This document shows positions 1-8,969 of a stretch of 49,592 bases of DNA, in pieces; within the stretch, counting starts at the first letter, position 1, and each line of letters begins with the position of its first letter. The stretch covers positions 1-49,592 of the forward strand of contig CAOKRJ010000006.1 in assembly GCA_948471115.1 (NCBI GenBank), read 5' to 3'. The notes beneath the pieces were generated by a model that was given only the letters and a program-made list of their open reading frames with translations, made no database searches and was not told where the DNA came from. The position numbers were made by a program, and so were the translations under genes. The DNA comes from an uncultured Clostridium sp. Lineage in GTDB: Bacteria; Bacillota; Clostridia; TANB77; CAG-508.

Positions 1-166
1 TACCTTGTATCCTCGCGATTATAATAAAACATCAAAGTGTTAACTAACTAATCAACAATTAAAATAAAAAATCTGTGGTTTGAGTCTCCTAAAACAGTCA
101 AAGCTGTAAAAATAGAAACAAATCCACAGTGCAAATATATTATACAAAATTTTAAAAGAAAGGAGA

Positions 167-201
167 GTATAATTAAGATATTTTGTATGTTTTAATTATA
201 C
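167..201 (+). promoter_or_regulatory. Leader hairpin in front of thiN
   Basis: Two 10-base arms (GTATAATTAA at 167-176 and TTAATTATAC at 192-201) are exact complements separated by 15 bases. The hairpin ends directly before the thiN ribosome-binding site (GAGGA, 202-206). A second good Shine-Dalgarno sequence (AAGGAG, 160-165) lies upstream with no usable start codon after it. The rest of bases 1-160 holds no gene that I can recognise. A role in translation control is inference only. Confidence 0.4.
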
Positions 202-210
202 GAGGAAATA

Positions 211-858
211 ATGAAAACTCTAATAGTAACAGGCGGAAAACTAGAAAAAGAATTCTTATTAAAAACTATAAAAGAAAGCGAATTTGAGACTATAATTGCT
301 GTAGATAATGGACTAAAGATACTAAGTGAAATAAAGGTAAATCCACAACATATAGTAGGGGACTTTGATACAGTAAAAAGAGAAATTTTAGAAAAATATA
401 AAGAAAATAAATCAATAAAAATACATGAGTTCAATCCAATAAAAGATAATACAGATACAGACATTGCAATAAAGTTAGCAATAAAATTAAAAAGTGGTGA
501 AATCACGATAATTGGTGGAATAGGAACAAGAATAGATCATATTTTAGGCAACATTCATGTATTAAAATATGCACTAGACAGTAACATAAAATGTAAAATA
601 ATAGATGAAAATAACGAAATACAATTAATAAATAAAACTACAATTCTAAAGAAAAAAGACATAACAAAAAAATATATATCATTAATTCCATTAACAGAAA
701 AAGTAGAAAACATAAACTTAAAAGGATTCAAATATGAGTTAAAAAATGGAACATTAACTATAGGTTCAAGTTTAGGGATTAGTAACGAAATATCAAAAGA
801 AGAAGCAATAATTGAATTTGGTAATGGAATATTAATAATGATAAATTCAAAAGATTAA
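211..858 (+). CDS. thiN: Thiamine pyrophosphokinase
   Basis: Transfers pyrophosphate from ATP to thiamine, giving the cofactor thiamine diphosphate in the cytosol. The 215-residue length is normal for the ThiN family. Visible family motifs are VDNGLK near residue 31, the metal-binding GDFDT near residue 51, DNTDTDIA near residue 79, and GGIGTRIDHILGN near residue 97, which holds the catalytic Arg/Asp region. The ATG follows GAGGA with normal spacing. In many Bacillota thiN lies between rpe and spoVM; here it is more than 37 kb away from both, so it has moved. No thiamine riboswitch is visible upstream, only a short hairpin. Confidence 0.9.
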   Translation: MKTLIVTGGKLEKEFLLKTIKESEFETIIAVDNGLKILSEIKVNPQHIVGDFDTVKREILEKYKENKSIKIHEFNPIKDNTDTDIAIKLAIKLKSGEITIIGGIGTRIDHILGNIHVLKYALDSNIKCKIIDENNEIQLINKTTILKKKDITKKYISLIPLTEKVENINLKGFKYELKNGTLTIGSSLGISNEISKEEAIIEFGNGILIMINSKD

Positions 859-959
859 GATATGAATAAGTAGAAAAAAGTAAGGGTAATATGAAAAATA
901 ATATGTAACAATAATTTTTCAGGAAAGGTTTTTATCTAGGAAGGAATGATTGCAGTAAA

Positions 960-3164
960 ATGGAAGAAATAGAGGGACAAGTTATAGATATAATATATCA
1001 AAACGAATTAAATAGTTACACAATAGCAGATTTTAATACAAAAGATGGTGAACTAACAATTGTAGGATACCTTCCATTTGTAAATGCAGGAGACACATTA
1101 AAAGTTTCAGGAAGATATGTAACACATCAAGAATATGGAGAACAATTTAAAGTAGAAGCATTTGAAAAAACAGAGCCAAAAACCTTAGAAGCATTAGAAA
1201 TTTACTTATCATCTGGAAGTATTAAGGGAATAGGACCAGCAACTGCAAAAAAAATCATAAAAGCCTTTGGAAAAGACACTATAAATATTTTTAGAACAAA
1301 TCCAGCAGCACTATCATCTATACAAGGAATAAATTATGAAAAAGCAATGAAAATGGGAGAAAGTTTCAATGAAAACTGGGAATTATGGAATATAGTTAGT
1401 TTTTTAGAGCAATTTGGAATATCAGCAAGTCATGCTAAAAAAATATATAAAGACTTAGGCTCAGATGCCATAAATGAAATAAAAAAGAACCCATATATAC
1501 TAGTAGACAAAGTAAGAGGAGTAGACTTCAAACAAATAGATAAAATGGCAATGGATATAGGAATAGATATACAAAATGACTCTAGAGTAAAAAGCGGAAT
1601 AAAATATAGTTTAAACTTAGTTAGTTACAATGGACATTGTTGTACAATAAAAGAAAATCTAATTGAATATGTAAAAGGTCTTTTAGGAGTACCAAGAGAG
1701 GTTATAGAAGATGAAATAATAAACTTAAAAGTTACAGAAGAGATTGTAGTTGAAAAAAGAGAGGATGAAGAATGGATATATTTAATTCCATTTTATAAAG
1801 CAGAAGATAATATAGCCACAAGACTAATAATAATAGATACCTCAAAGAACATAAAAAGAATTGGTAATTTTGAGACTGAACTAAAAACAATAGAAAAGGA
1901 AGAAAACATAGAATTATCAGAAAAGCAAAAAGAAGCATTAAAATCAGTAAATGATAATAATGTATGTATAGTAACAGGTGGACCAGGAACAGGAAAAACA
2001 ACAATCATAAAAAGCATAATAGATATATATAAGAAAAAAGGAAAAAAAGTAGTACTATGTGCACCAACAGGAAGAGCAGCAAAAAGGATGACCGAAATGA
2101 CAGGAGAAGAATCGAAAACTCTACATAGACTATTAGAAATAGGAAAAACAGGGGATGAAACTCAAAACATAGATATAGACTTGAATGTACAAATGATAGA
2201 TGGAGATATCGTTATAGTAGATGAAATGTCAATGGTAGATGTATTTCTAATGAACTATCTAGTAAAAGCTATTTATCAAGGAACAAAATTAGTATTAGTA
2301 GGAGATGTAGACCAATTACCATCTGTAGGACCAGGAAGTGTGTTAAAAGATATAATAAACTCAGAAAAAATCACTACGATACAATTAGACAAAATATTCA
2401 GACAAGCAGCAAAAAGTAAAATAGTGCAGAATGCTCATAGAGTAAATAATGGTGAATTATTTGTAAAAAAAGATGAAATAGAAGACTTAAACAAAGATTT
2501 CTTCTATATAAATGAATCAAATACAGATAAAGTAATAGAAAATGTATTAACATTATGTAAGGACAGATTAAAAACTTATGGAGACTATGAATTTTTTAAG
2601 AATATTCAAGTTATAACACCAACCAAAAAAGGTAGTCTAGGTACAAAAGAATTAAATGTTGAGCTACAAAAAATGTTAAACCCCAAAAAAGTAGGAAGAG
2701 CAGAAAAGGCATATGGTCAAACGATATATAGAGTTGGAGACAAAGTGATGCAAGTAAAAAATAATTATGATATAGCCTGGAGCAAAGAAAAGGAAAATGG
2801 AACAGGGGTATTTAATGGAGAATTAGGAAGAATAACAGATATAGACTCTTCTGATGGAGCAATAAAAGTAAAATTTGATGATGACAAAGAAGTATGGTAT
2901 GAATATTCAGACTTAGAACAATTAGAACACTCATATGCAATAACAGTACATAAATCACAAGGAAGTGAATTTGATGTGGTTGTAATGCCAATAGCCCAAA
3001 GCTCACCAATGCTGTTAACAAGAAATCTATTATATACAGCAATAACAAGGGCAAAAAAATTATTAATAATTATAAGTAGTGATAGAACAATACAATTTAT
3101 GATACAAAACGGAGATAGCAAAAAAAGAAATACAGGACTAGAATATAAATTGAGAAATATTTAG
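960..3164 (+). CDS. recD2: ATP-dependent RecD2-type DNA helicase
   Basis: A 5'-3' superfamily 1B helicase that works apart from RecBCD in DNA repair and replication-fork upkeep. The 734 residues match the RecD2 length. The N-terminal third carries helix-hairpin-helix-like segments (GSIKGIGPATAKKII near residue 88). Walker A is GGPGTGKTT at about residue 340, Walker B is VDEMSM near residue 420, and the late helicase motifs AITVHKSQGSEFDVV and LLYTAITRAKK are near the C-terminus. An AAGGAAT ribosome-binding site precedes the ATG. No recB or recC is nearby, as expected for RecD2. Confidence 0.93.
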   Translation: MEEIEGQVIDIIYQNELNSYTIADFNTKDGELTIVGYLPFVNAGDTLKVSGRYVTHQEYGEQFKVEAFEKTEPKTLEALEIYLSSGSIKGIGPATAKKIIKAFGKDTINIFRTNPAALSSIQGINYEKAMKMGESFNENWELWNIVSFLEQFGISASHAKKIYKDLGSDAINEIKKNPYILVDKVRGVDFKQIDKMAMDIGIDIQNDSRVKSGIKYSLNLVSYNGHCCTIKENLIEYVKGLLGVPREVIEDEIINLKVTEEIVVEKREDEEWIYLIPFYKAEDNIATRLIIIDTSKNIKRIGNFETELKTIEKEENIELSEKQKEALKSVNDNNVCIVTGGPGTGKTTIIKSIIDIYKKKGKKVVLCAPTGRAAKRMTEMTGEESKTLHRLLEIGKTGDETQNIDIDLNVQMIDGDIVIVDEMSMVDVFLMNYLVKAIYQGTKLVLVGDVDQLPSVGPGSVLKDIINSEKITTIQLDKIFRQAAKSKIVQNAHRVNNGELFVKKDEIEDLNKDFFYINESNTDKVIENVLTLCKDRLKTYGDYEFFKNIQVITPTKKGSLGTKELNVELQKMLNPKKVGRAEKAYGQTIYRVGDKVMQVKNNYDIAWSKEKENGTGVFNGELGRITDIDSSDGAIKVKFDDDKEVWYEYSDLEQLEHSYAITVHKSQGSEFDVVVMPIAQSSPMLLTRNLLYTAITRAKKLLIIISSDRTIQFMIQNGDSKKRNTGLEYKLRNI

Positions 3165-3193
3165 TTGATTTTTAAAATAATATATTATATAAT
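3165..3193 (+). promoter_or_regulatory. Sigma-A type promoter for the P-loop/Asp23-like gene
   Basis: TTGATT (3165-3170) and TATAAT (3188-3193) are separated by 17 bases. It begins just after the recD2 stop and lies 36 bases before the next start codon, so the P-loop/Asp23-like gene, cmk and perhaps plsC form a separate transcript. Confidence 0.6.
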
Positions 3194-3228
3194 GGGTAAA
3201 ATAAAAAGGCAAAGGAGAAGAAACAGCA

Positions 3229-4071
3229 ATGTTTGATACTTCAAAGATTAAAGTTTATGGATTTGTTGGACCATCAGGAACAGGTAAAAGTTATAGAGCA
3301 CAATTTGTTGCAGGGGAAAACAATATAAAATATATTATAGATGATGGTTTATTTATAAATGATAATAAAATAATAGCAGGAACCTCTGCTAAAAAGGCAG
3401 ACACAAAAATAGAAACAGTAAAACATGCATTATTTTTAAATAAACTAGAACAAGCCGAAATACAAAAAGCAATAGAAGAATACAAACCAGAAAGTATAAT
3501 GATTTTAGGAACCTCAGATGGAATGGTGCAAAAAATAGCACATAACTTAGCACTACCAGAGATTACAAAAATAATTCACATAGAAGATGTAGCAACACCA
3601 GAAGAAATGGAAAGAGCACACAATGTAAGAGTCACAGAAGGAAAACATGTAATACCAGTACCAACATTTGAGATAAAAAAAGACTTTTCAGGATATATAT
3701 TAGATCCTCTACAAATTTTCAAATCTAAAGGATATGGAAATGAACCTTATGTTGATGAAAAATCAATAATAAGACCTACATTTAGTTATAATGGGAAATT
3801 CACCATATCAGATAATGTATTCAAACAAATAATAGAATACTTAGCCACAAAAACTTATGAAATAGATAAAATTAATCGAGTAAGAATTAATAAAAATGAT
3901 GTAGGACCTTCAATATATATAGAAGTAACATTAATATATGGGTATAATGTAAAAGAAGCTTTAAAAGACTTTAAAGTAAAATGCAAAAAAGAAATAGAAA
4001 AACTAACAGCAATGAATATACAGAATATTATAATATTGGCAAAAACACTAAAAATGCCAAATAATAATTAA
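3229..4071 (+). CDS. P-loop NTP-binding protein with C-terminal Asp23-like domain
   Basis: No named function is recognised. The first part has a clear Walker A motif (GFVGPSGTGKS, residues 11-21) in a kinase-like fold; a hydrophobic strand, ESIMILGTSDG, is near residue 86. The last 90 residues (about 190-275) read like an Asp23/Gls24 domain: an ISDNVFKQIIEYLA start, an IYIEVTLIYGYN strand, then an amphipathic helix and a final INIQNIIIL-type strand. Asp23 proteins act at the envelope, so this may be an ATP-binding partner of the asp23/amaP products encoded at 42.7-43.9 kb; that is inference. It is 12 bases upstream of cmk and probably cotranscribed. AAAGGAG precedes the ATG. Confidence 0.6.
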   Translation: MFDTSKIKVYGFVGPSGTGKSYRAQFVAGENNIKYIIDDGLFINDNKIIAGTSAKKADTKIETVKHALFLNKLEQAEIQKAIEEYKPESIMILGTSDGMVQKIAHNLALPEITKIIHIEDVATPEEMERAHNVRVTEGKHVIPVPTFEIKKDFSGYILDPLQIFKSKGYGNEPYVDEKSIIRPTFSYNGKFTISDNVFKQIIEYLATKTYEIDKINRVRINKNDVGPSIYIEVTLIYGYNVKEALKDFKVKCKKEIEKLTAMNIQNIIILAKTLKMPNNN

Positions 4072-4083
4072 GGAGGAAAAAAT

Positions 4084-4758
4084 ATGTCTTTTGTAGTAGC
4101 CATAGATGGACCAGCAGGAGTGGGGAAAGGAACAATAGCAAAAAGAGTTGCAGACGACTTAGGATTAATAACAATTGATACAGGAGCAACATATAGATGT
4201 GTTACTGTTGCAATACTTGATAGAGGGATAAAACTAGATGAACTAGATAAAATAACAGAACTATTAAAACAAATAAAAATAGAAATGGTTTTAGAAGATG
4301 CAGAAACTAAAGTTTACTTAGATGGAAAAAATGTAACTACAAGAATTAGAGAAGATGATGTAAACAACTTTGTATCATCAGTATCTACAATTAAAGAAGT
4401 AAGAGAAGAAATGGTCAACCTTCAGAGAAAATTAGCAGAAGGAAAAAACGTTATAATGGAAGGAAGAGACATTGGAACAGTAGTATTTCCAAATGCAACA
4501 GTAAAAATATTCTTAGATGCTTCATTAGAAGAAAGAGCTTGGAGAAGATATAATCAAAATCAAGAAACAGGAATAGACAAAGAACTATCATATGAAGAAG
4601 TATATGAAAGCATAAAAGTGCGTGACTATAATGATAGAAATAAGCCAATAGGAGCACTAAAACAAGCAGAAGATGCAATATTAGTTGACACAACAGGAAA
4701 AAACATAGAAGAAAATATTAAAGAGGTAGAAGACATAATAAATTCAAAAATACATTAA
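4084..4758 (+). CDS. cmk: Cytidylate kinase
   Basis: Phosphorylates CMP and dCMP with ATP. The 224 residues are typical of bacterial Cmk. The P-loop is GPAGVGKGT (residues 9-17); the nucleoside-binding DTGATYR is near residue 34, and GRDIGTVVFPNA, the CMP-binding signature, is near residue 128. The lid region RRYNQNQ follows. AGGAGG sits 6 bases before the ATG. In Clostridia cmk is often followed by plsC and ispH; here plsC follows but ispH does not. Confidence 0.95.
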   Translation: MSFVVAIDGPAGVGKGTIAKRVADDLGLITIDTGATYRCVTVAILDRGIKLDELDKITELLKQIKIEMVLEDAETKVYLDGKNVTTRIREDDVNNFVSSVSTIKEVREEMVNLQRKLAEGKNVIMEGRDIGTVVFPNATVKIFLDASLEERAWRRYNQNQETGIDKELSYEEVYESIKVRDYNDRNKPIGALKQAEDAILVDTTGKNIEENIKEVEDIINSKIH

Positions 4759-4763
4759 AATAT

Positions 4764-4826
4764 ATAATGTATGGGCACATTGTATGTGCCCATTATAAAA
4801 AGAAAAAAAGGCACATTCAATGTGCC
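4764..4826. repeat. Two adjacent GGCACAT palindromes
   Basis: The first has arms GGGCACAT (4773-4780) and ATGTGCCC (4784-4791), extended by ATAATG/CATTAT outside. The second has arms GGCACATT (4810-4817) and AATGTGCC (4819-4826). Both share the same core, so they look like two copies of one short GC-rich palindromic unit between cmk and plsC. Neither is followed by a T-run on the plus strand. Confidence 0.7.
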
Positions 4827-4863
4827 CTTACAATTAATATTATTAAGAAGGGTAAATATAAAA

Positions 4864-5442
4864 ATGATTAGAGCAATAATAAAATTTTTCCTAAAGCTAT
4901 TTTTTTCAATATATTTTAGAATAGAAAAACATGGAGAAGAAAATTTACCAGAAGGTGCATATATATTAGCGCCAAAGCATTTAAGTAATTGGGATCCTCC
5001 AGTTATAGTAGCTAAAATGAAAAGAAATGACATATATATACTAGCGAAACAAGAATTATTTGTAAACAAATTTGTAAAATTTTTAGCAAAAGAAACAAAA
5101 GTATTACCTGTAAAAAGAGGAGCACATGACACAACAGTTATAAAACAAAGTATAAAAATATTAAGGGATAAAAATATACTTTTAGTATTCCCAGAAGGAA
5201 CAAGAAATGGTATAGAAAAAAATGGAAAAATACATAGTGGAGCAGTGGTAATATCAAATATGGCAAAAGTTCCAATAGTACCAGTGGGTATACAAGCTAC
5301 ATATAAACCATTCTCTAAAGTCATAATAAATTTTGGGAAACCAATAAAACCAAAAGAAAAGAAATTAGAAAAAGAAGAAATAGAAAATGTAGCAAAAGAC
5401 TTAATGGAAAATATGATTAAGTTGACAAACGAAAAAATATGA
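4864..5442 (+). CDS. plsC: 1-acyl-sn-glycerol-3-phosphate acyltransferase
   Basis: Adds the second acyl chain in phosphatidic acid synthesis at the membrane. The start at 4864 (MIRAIIKFFLK) is preferred to an in-frame ATG at 4771, because 4771 lies inside the palindromic repeat and would add an unrelated N-terminus. The result, 192 residues, fits the family. The HX4D catalytic motif is present as HLSNWD and the substrate-binding motif as FPEGTR. An N-terminal hydrophobic segment suggests membrane attachment. AAGAAGG precedes the start at a rather long distance. Confidence 0.85.
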   Translation: MIRAIIKFFLKLFFSIYFRIEKHGEENLPEGAYILAPKHLSNWDPPVIVAKMKRNDIYILAKQELFVNKFVKFLAKETKVLPVKRGAHDTTVIKQSIKILRDKNILLVFPEGTRNGIEKNGKIHSGAVVISNMAKVPIVPVGIQATYKPFSKVIINFGKPIKPKEKKLEKEEIENVAKDLMENMIKLTNEKI

Positions 5443-5468
5443 GATATAATATATAATTATTTAAAAGT

Positions 5469-5487
5469 GGACACGGTATACGTGTCC
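5469..5487. repeat. GGACACG palindrome
   Basis: Arms GGACACG and CGTGTCC flank five bases. A run of T (GTTTTTTATC) follows from 5496, so it could also end plsC transcription. Confidence 0.55.
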
Positions 5488-5548
5488 CTAAAAGTTTTTT
5501 ATCGTATATAAAAAATCAATTGTTATACTTTTACAAAGTCGCCATAGA

Positions 5549-5588
5549 ATGTAGGGGCGATTAGTAATCGCCCGCGTGGCAAAGCCAC
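5549..5588. repeat. GTAGGGGCGATTA palindrome plus GTGGC hairpin
   Basis: Arms GGGCGATTA (5555-5563) and TAATCGCCC (5565-5573) flank one base; a second small hairpin, GTGGC-AAA-GCCAC, follows at 5576-5588. The preceding GTAGGGGCGATTA core recurs at 42548. This GC-rich patch lies about 50 bases before typA, in otherwise AT-rich sequence. Confidence 0.7.
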
Positions 5589-5639
5589 TTTTGTTCTGAA
5601 AGGCGTATTAGTTATTTAGAAAGGAATGAATACAAAAAA

Positions 5640-7463
5640 ATGAGTAATCAAAAAATAAGAAACATAGCAATAATTGCGCACGTTGACCATGGTAAAACAA
5701 CATTAGTAGACCAATTACTAAGGCAAAGTCATATATTTAGAGAAAATGAACAAGTAGAAGAAAGAGTTATGGACTCAAACGATATTGAAAAAGAAAGAGG
5801 AATAACAATACTTGCGAAAAATACATCTGTAATGTATGGAGACATAAAGATAAACATAGTTGATACACCAGGCCATGCAGACTTTGGAGGAGAAGTAGAA
5901 AGAGTTTTAAAAACAGTAGATGGAGTATTACTTTTAGTTGATGCCTTTGAAGGAACAATGCCTCAAACAAGAGAAGTTTTAAAAAAATCATTATCATTAA
6001 ATTTAAAACCAATAGTAGTAATAAATAAAATAGATAGACCAGGAGCAGACCCAGCCAAAGTATTAGATGAAGTTATAAGTTTATTTATAGAACTAGATGC
6101 AACAGATGAACAATTAGATTTCCCAGTAGTATATACATCTGCTAAATTAGGAATCGCAAAAAAAGATTTATCAGCTCCAGATGGAAATATGGATTGCTTA
6201 TTTAAAACAATAGTTGAAACAATAAAAGCACCAGACTGTAATGAAGAAGGTCCAATGCAAATGTTAGTATCTAACATTGACTATGATGACTATGTAGGAA
6301 GAATTGCAGTAGGTAGAGTTGAACGTGGTATAGTAAAAACAGGAATGTCAGTAGTTATATGTAAAAAAGAAGACAAAAAAGTAAATGGAAGAATAGTAAA
6401 AGTATACACACATGTTGGATTAAATAAAGAAGAAGTAGAAGAAGCAAAAGCAGGAGACATTATTGAAATTTCTGGTATTGCAGATATTGGAATAGGAGAA
6501 ACAATCTGTGATATTAACAATCCAGAAAAAATAGACTTTGTAGATATAGACGAGCCAACAGTAACAATGACATTTAGTGTAAACAATGGACCATTAGCAG
6601 GACGTGAAGGTGAATTTGTAACATCACGTCATATAAGGGATAGATTATACAAAGAACTTGAAAGAAATGTAAGTCTAAGAGTAAAAGAAACATCTCAAGC
6701 AGATTCATTTGAAGTAGCAGGACGTGGAGAATTACACTTATCTGTACTAATTGAAAATATGAGAAGAGAAGGATTTGAATTATTAGTATCTCGTCCAAGA
6801 GTTATTATAAAAGAAATCAATGGAGAAAAATGTGAACCAATAGAAAACTTAGTAGTAAATGTTCCAGATGATTGCATAGGTACAGTAATTGAAAAATTAG
6901 GTAGAAGAAAAGCAGAAATGGTAAATATGGAACCAGCAGAGGCAGGTCATACAAGAGTAGAATTCAAAATTCCTGCAAGAGGACTAATAGGATACCGTTC
7001 TGAATTTATGACAGACACAAAAGGAAATGGGACAATGAATCATGTATTTGACTCATATGCACCATATAAAGGTGATATAACATCAAGAGTAAGAGGAACA
7101 ATAGTTGCATTTGAGCCAGGAACATCAATCACATATGGATTATATAATGCACAAGACAAAGGAGAACTTTTCATAGGAGCTGGAGTAGAAGTTTATGAAG
7201 GAATGATAGTTGGAATAAACTCTCGTTCAGAAGATTTAGCTATAAACGTATGTAAGGAGAAACATTTAACAAATACAAGAGCTTCAGGTTCAGATGATGC
7301 ATTACGTCTAGTACCACCTATACAAATGTCATTAGAACAAGCTATAGAATTTATTCAAGACGATGAATTAGTAGAGGTAACTCCAAAATCTATTAGATTA
7401 AGAAAGAAGATATTAAATTCTAAAGAAAGGGAACGTGCCTCAAGAAATAAAATTGAAAAATAA
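5640..7463 (+). CDS. typA: Ribosome-associated translational GTPase TypA/BipA
   Basis: A translation-factor-like GTPase that binds the 70S ribosome and helps 50S assembly and stress adaptation. The 607 residues are full length. G1 is AHVDHGKTT near residue 14, G2 is the RGITI region, G3 is DTPGH and G4 is NKIDRP. Domains III, V and the C-terminal RNA-binding part follow (GRGELHLSVLIENMRREGFE; GLIGYRSEFMT). GAAAGGAAT precedes the ATG. The last codons (NKIEK, stop) lie inside one end of a hairpin repeat that has an inverted copy near 40.7 kb. Confidence 0.96.
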   Translation: MSNQKIRNIAIIAHVDHGKTTLVDQLLRQSHIFRENEQVEERVMDSNDIEKERGITILAKNTSVMYGDIKINIVDTPGHADFGGEVERVLKTVDGVLLLVDAFEGTMPQTREVLKKSLSLNLKPIVVINKIDRPGADPAKVLDEVISLFIELDATDEQLDFPVVYTSAKLGIAKKDLSAPDGNMDCLFKTIVETIKAPDCNEEGPMQMLVSNIDYDDYVGRIAVGRVERGIVKTGMSVVICKKEDKKVNGRIVKVYTHVGLNKEEVEEAKAGDIIEISGIADIGIGETICDINNPEKIDFVDIDEPTVTMTFSVNNGPLAGREGEFVTSRHIRDRLYKELERNVSLRVKETSQADSFEVAGRGELHLSVLIENMRREGFELLVSRPRVIIKEINGEKCEPIENLVVNVPDDCIGTVIEKLGRRKAEMVNMEPAEAGHTRVEFKIPARGLIGYRSEFMTDTKGNGTMNHVFDSYAPYKGDITSRVRGTIVAFEPGTSITYGLYNAQDKGELFIGAGVEVYEGMIVGINSRSEDLAINVCKEKHLTNTRASGSDDALRLVPPIQMSLEQAIEFIQDDELVEVTPKSIRLRKKILNSKERERASRNKIEK

Positions 7464-7575
7464 TTGCCATTTCACGTTGTTAAACTTCGATTGAAATCAA
7501 ATCAACGTATACTAGTACGTCTCATTGATTTCAATCTTGTTTGCCTAGTGAAATAACAATTATTTTTCAATTTAC
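7450..7575. repeat. Hairpin-forming repeat element, copy A
   Basis: Nested inverted arms: AATTGAAAAATAATTG at the left is the complement of CAATTATTTTTCAATT at the right; inside are TTCAC/GTGAA and ATTGAAATCAA/TTGATTTCAAT around a centre resembling ACGTATACTAGTACGT. The inner ~95 bases match, in reverse orientation, bases 40698-40800. It looks like a miniature inverted-repeat element or a large hairpin with no coding capacity. It contains the typA stop codon and could also end its transcript. Confidence 0.75.
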
Positions 7576-7597
7576 AATATAAGGTCATATAAATAAA

Positions 7598-8185
7598 ATG
7601 AATAAAGAAGAATTATTAAAAATAAAAGAAGAAGCACTAAAAGAGCATATTCCGATAATCATGGATGATACATTAAATGTAATAGAAGAAACACTAAAAG
7701 ATAAGAAAGTTAATAACTTATTAGAAATAGGAACTGCTGTAGGGTATTCTGCAATATGTTTTAGTGAATTTTTATCAGAAAATGGTAAAATTGACACAAT
7801 AGAACGTGATACAGAAAGAGTAAAGAAAGCAAAGATAAATATAAAAAGAGCAGAAGTAGAAGACAAGATAAATATATTAGAAGGAGATGCAGTAGAAACC
7901 TTACCGACATTAAATAATAAATATGAGGTAGTATTTATAGATGCAGCAAAAGGAAAATATACCTTCTTTTTAAATGAAGCATTAAGACTAATAAAACCTA
8001 ATGGAATAATTTTTGCAGATAATATATTATATAAGGGATATGTAATGAGTGACTATAACAAACATAAACAAAGAACAGCAGTAAGAAATTTAAGAGAATA
8101 TATAAAAGAAATTACAGAAAATCCAAACTTAGAAACAGAAATATTAGAAACAGGAGATGGATTAGCAATAAGTAAAATAAAATAG
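7598..8185 (+). CDS. trmR: Class I SAM-dependent O-methyltransferase, TrmR-like
   Basis: A 195-residue methyltransferase of the family that includes catechol O-methyltransferase and B. subtilis YrrM/TrmR, which methylates 5-hydroxyuridine in tRNA wobble position 34. SAM motif I is LEIGTAVGYS near residue 42; the acidic residue after strand 2 is in TIERD; the catalytic or metal Asp is in FIDAAKGKY near residue 108, and ADNILYKG follows. No metal-independent features are seen. The tRNA assignment rests on family resemblance and could be wrong. It ends in a good terminator. Confidence 0.7.
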   Translation: MNKEELLKIKEEALKEHIPIIMDDTLNVIEETLKDKKVNNLLEIGTAVGYSAICFSEFLSENGKIDTIERDTERVKKAKINIKRAEVEDKINILEGDAVETLPTLNNKYEVVFIDAAKGKYTFFLNEALRLIKPNGIIFADNILYKGYVMSDYNKHKQRTAVRNLREYIKEITENPNLETEILETGDGLAISKIK

Positions 8186-8209
8186 ATTGCAATTAAGCAA
8201 TCTATTTTT
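8183..8209 (+). terminator. Rho-independent terminator after trmR-like gene
   Basis: AGATTGC and GCAATCT arms separated by AATTAA, followed by ATTTTTAAT. Confidence 0.75.
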
Positions 8210-8272
8210 AATATTAATTTGAGAAATTCTGCTATGTATATACATATAAAAAATTATAGCAGACAAGAGATT

Positions 8273-8935
8273 TTAAGTATTTGATTGCTTAAGAGGCTGT
8301 AAATCAGTCTCTATAGAGTTAAAACGAGTAAGAAAAGAATTTGCCCTAAAATTTAGTGTACGAACACTATTTTCAAGAGAAGAAAGCTGTAAAGTATGAG
8401 TATCAACTTTAGCTCCTAGAAGGTCAACTTTTTCTTTTAATTCATTAAAATCCACTCTTAGTTCTTTAATATCTTCTTTTGTTTCTTTAATTTCTGCTCT
8501 AACTGAAGCAAAATTGCGTTCCATATCTTCTTTTGTTTCTTTAATTTCTGCTCTAACCGAAGCAAAATTGTGTTCCATGTCTTCTCTTAGTGTTATTATA
8601 GAGCTTTTAATATTTGAAATTTCTGAGTTAACGATTTTAAATGATGCTTCTGTTTCAGCCTTAAAATCTAACATTTCCTGCTTAAACTCTTGCATTTCAG
8701 TTTTAAACTCTTGCATTTCAGCACGTATTTCAGTTTTAAACTCTTGCATTTCAGCACGCATTTCAGCTTTAAACTCTTGCATTTCGGTACGCATTTCAGC
8801 TTTAAACTCTTGCATTTCGGTATGCATTTCAGCTTTAAACTCTTGCATTTCGGTACGCATTTCTTCCTTAAATTCCTGCATTTCCTGTTTAAACTCTGAC
8901 AGAAAATTTTTTAATATGCTTTCCAAATTATCCAT
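8273..8935 (-). CDS. Repeat-rich coiled-coil protein (11-residue repeats)
   Basis: No function recognised. The 220 residues are almost entirely charged helix with no signal or membrane segment. Residues 14-89 are built from the unit EFKAEMRTEMQ: a 7-residue copy, five 11-residue copies (21-75), then two 7-residue copies. A second repeat, an 18-residue unit containing NFASVRAEIKETKED, occurs twice around residues 118-153, followed by heptad-like helix (ELKEKVDLLGAKVD). The mixed 11/7 spacing suggests a right-handed or hybrid coiled coil. AGGAGGTG precedes the ATG. It has its own promoter and structured leader. The DNA repeat makes copy number likely to vary between strains. Confidence 0.8.
   Translation of the reverse strand: MDNLESILKNFLSEFKQEMQEFKEEMRTEMQEFKAEMHTEMQEFKAEMRTEMQEFKAEMRAEMQEFKTEIRAEMQEFKTEMQEFKQEMLDFKAETEASFKIVNSEISNIKSSIITLREDMEHNFASVRAEIKETKEDMERNFASVRAEIKETKEDIKELRVDFNELKEKVDLLGAKVDTHTLQLSSLENSVRTLNFRANSFLTRFNSIETDLQPLKQSNT
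8711..8875 (-). repeat. 33-bp in-frame tandem repeat, five units
   Basis: Five contiguous 33-base units encode EFKxEMxxEMQ within the coiled-coil gene. Units differ at only a few positions, for example TTCGGTACGCAT versus TTCAGCACGCAT on the plus strand. There are no spacers, so it is not a CRISPR array. Confidence 0.85.
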
Positions 8936-8969
8936 AATCTATCACCTCCTAATGTAAATTGTAAAAACA

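Noticed and set aside
1..160. tRNA, riboswitch or gene end at the left edge
   Set aside because: No cloverleaf, thiamine-riboswitch core or extended reading frame is visible in this AT-rich stretch.
8690..8957. Plus-strand ORFs opposite the coiled-coil gene, and a CRISPR-like look of the 33-bp repeats
   Set aside because: The ORFs are mirror frames of a repetitive gene with a good ribosome-binding site on the minus strand. The repeats are contiguous, in frame and without spacers.
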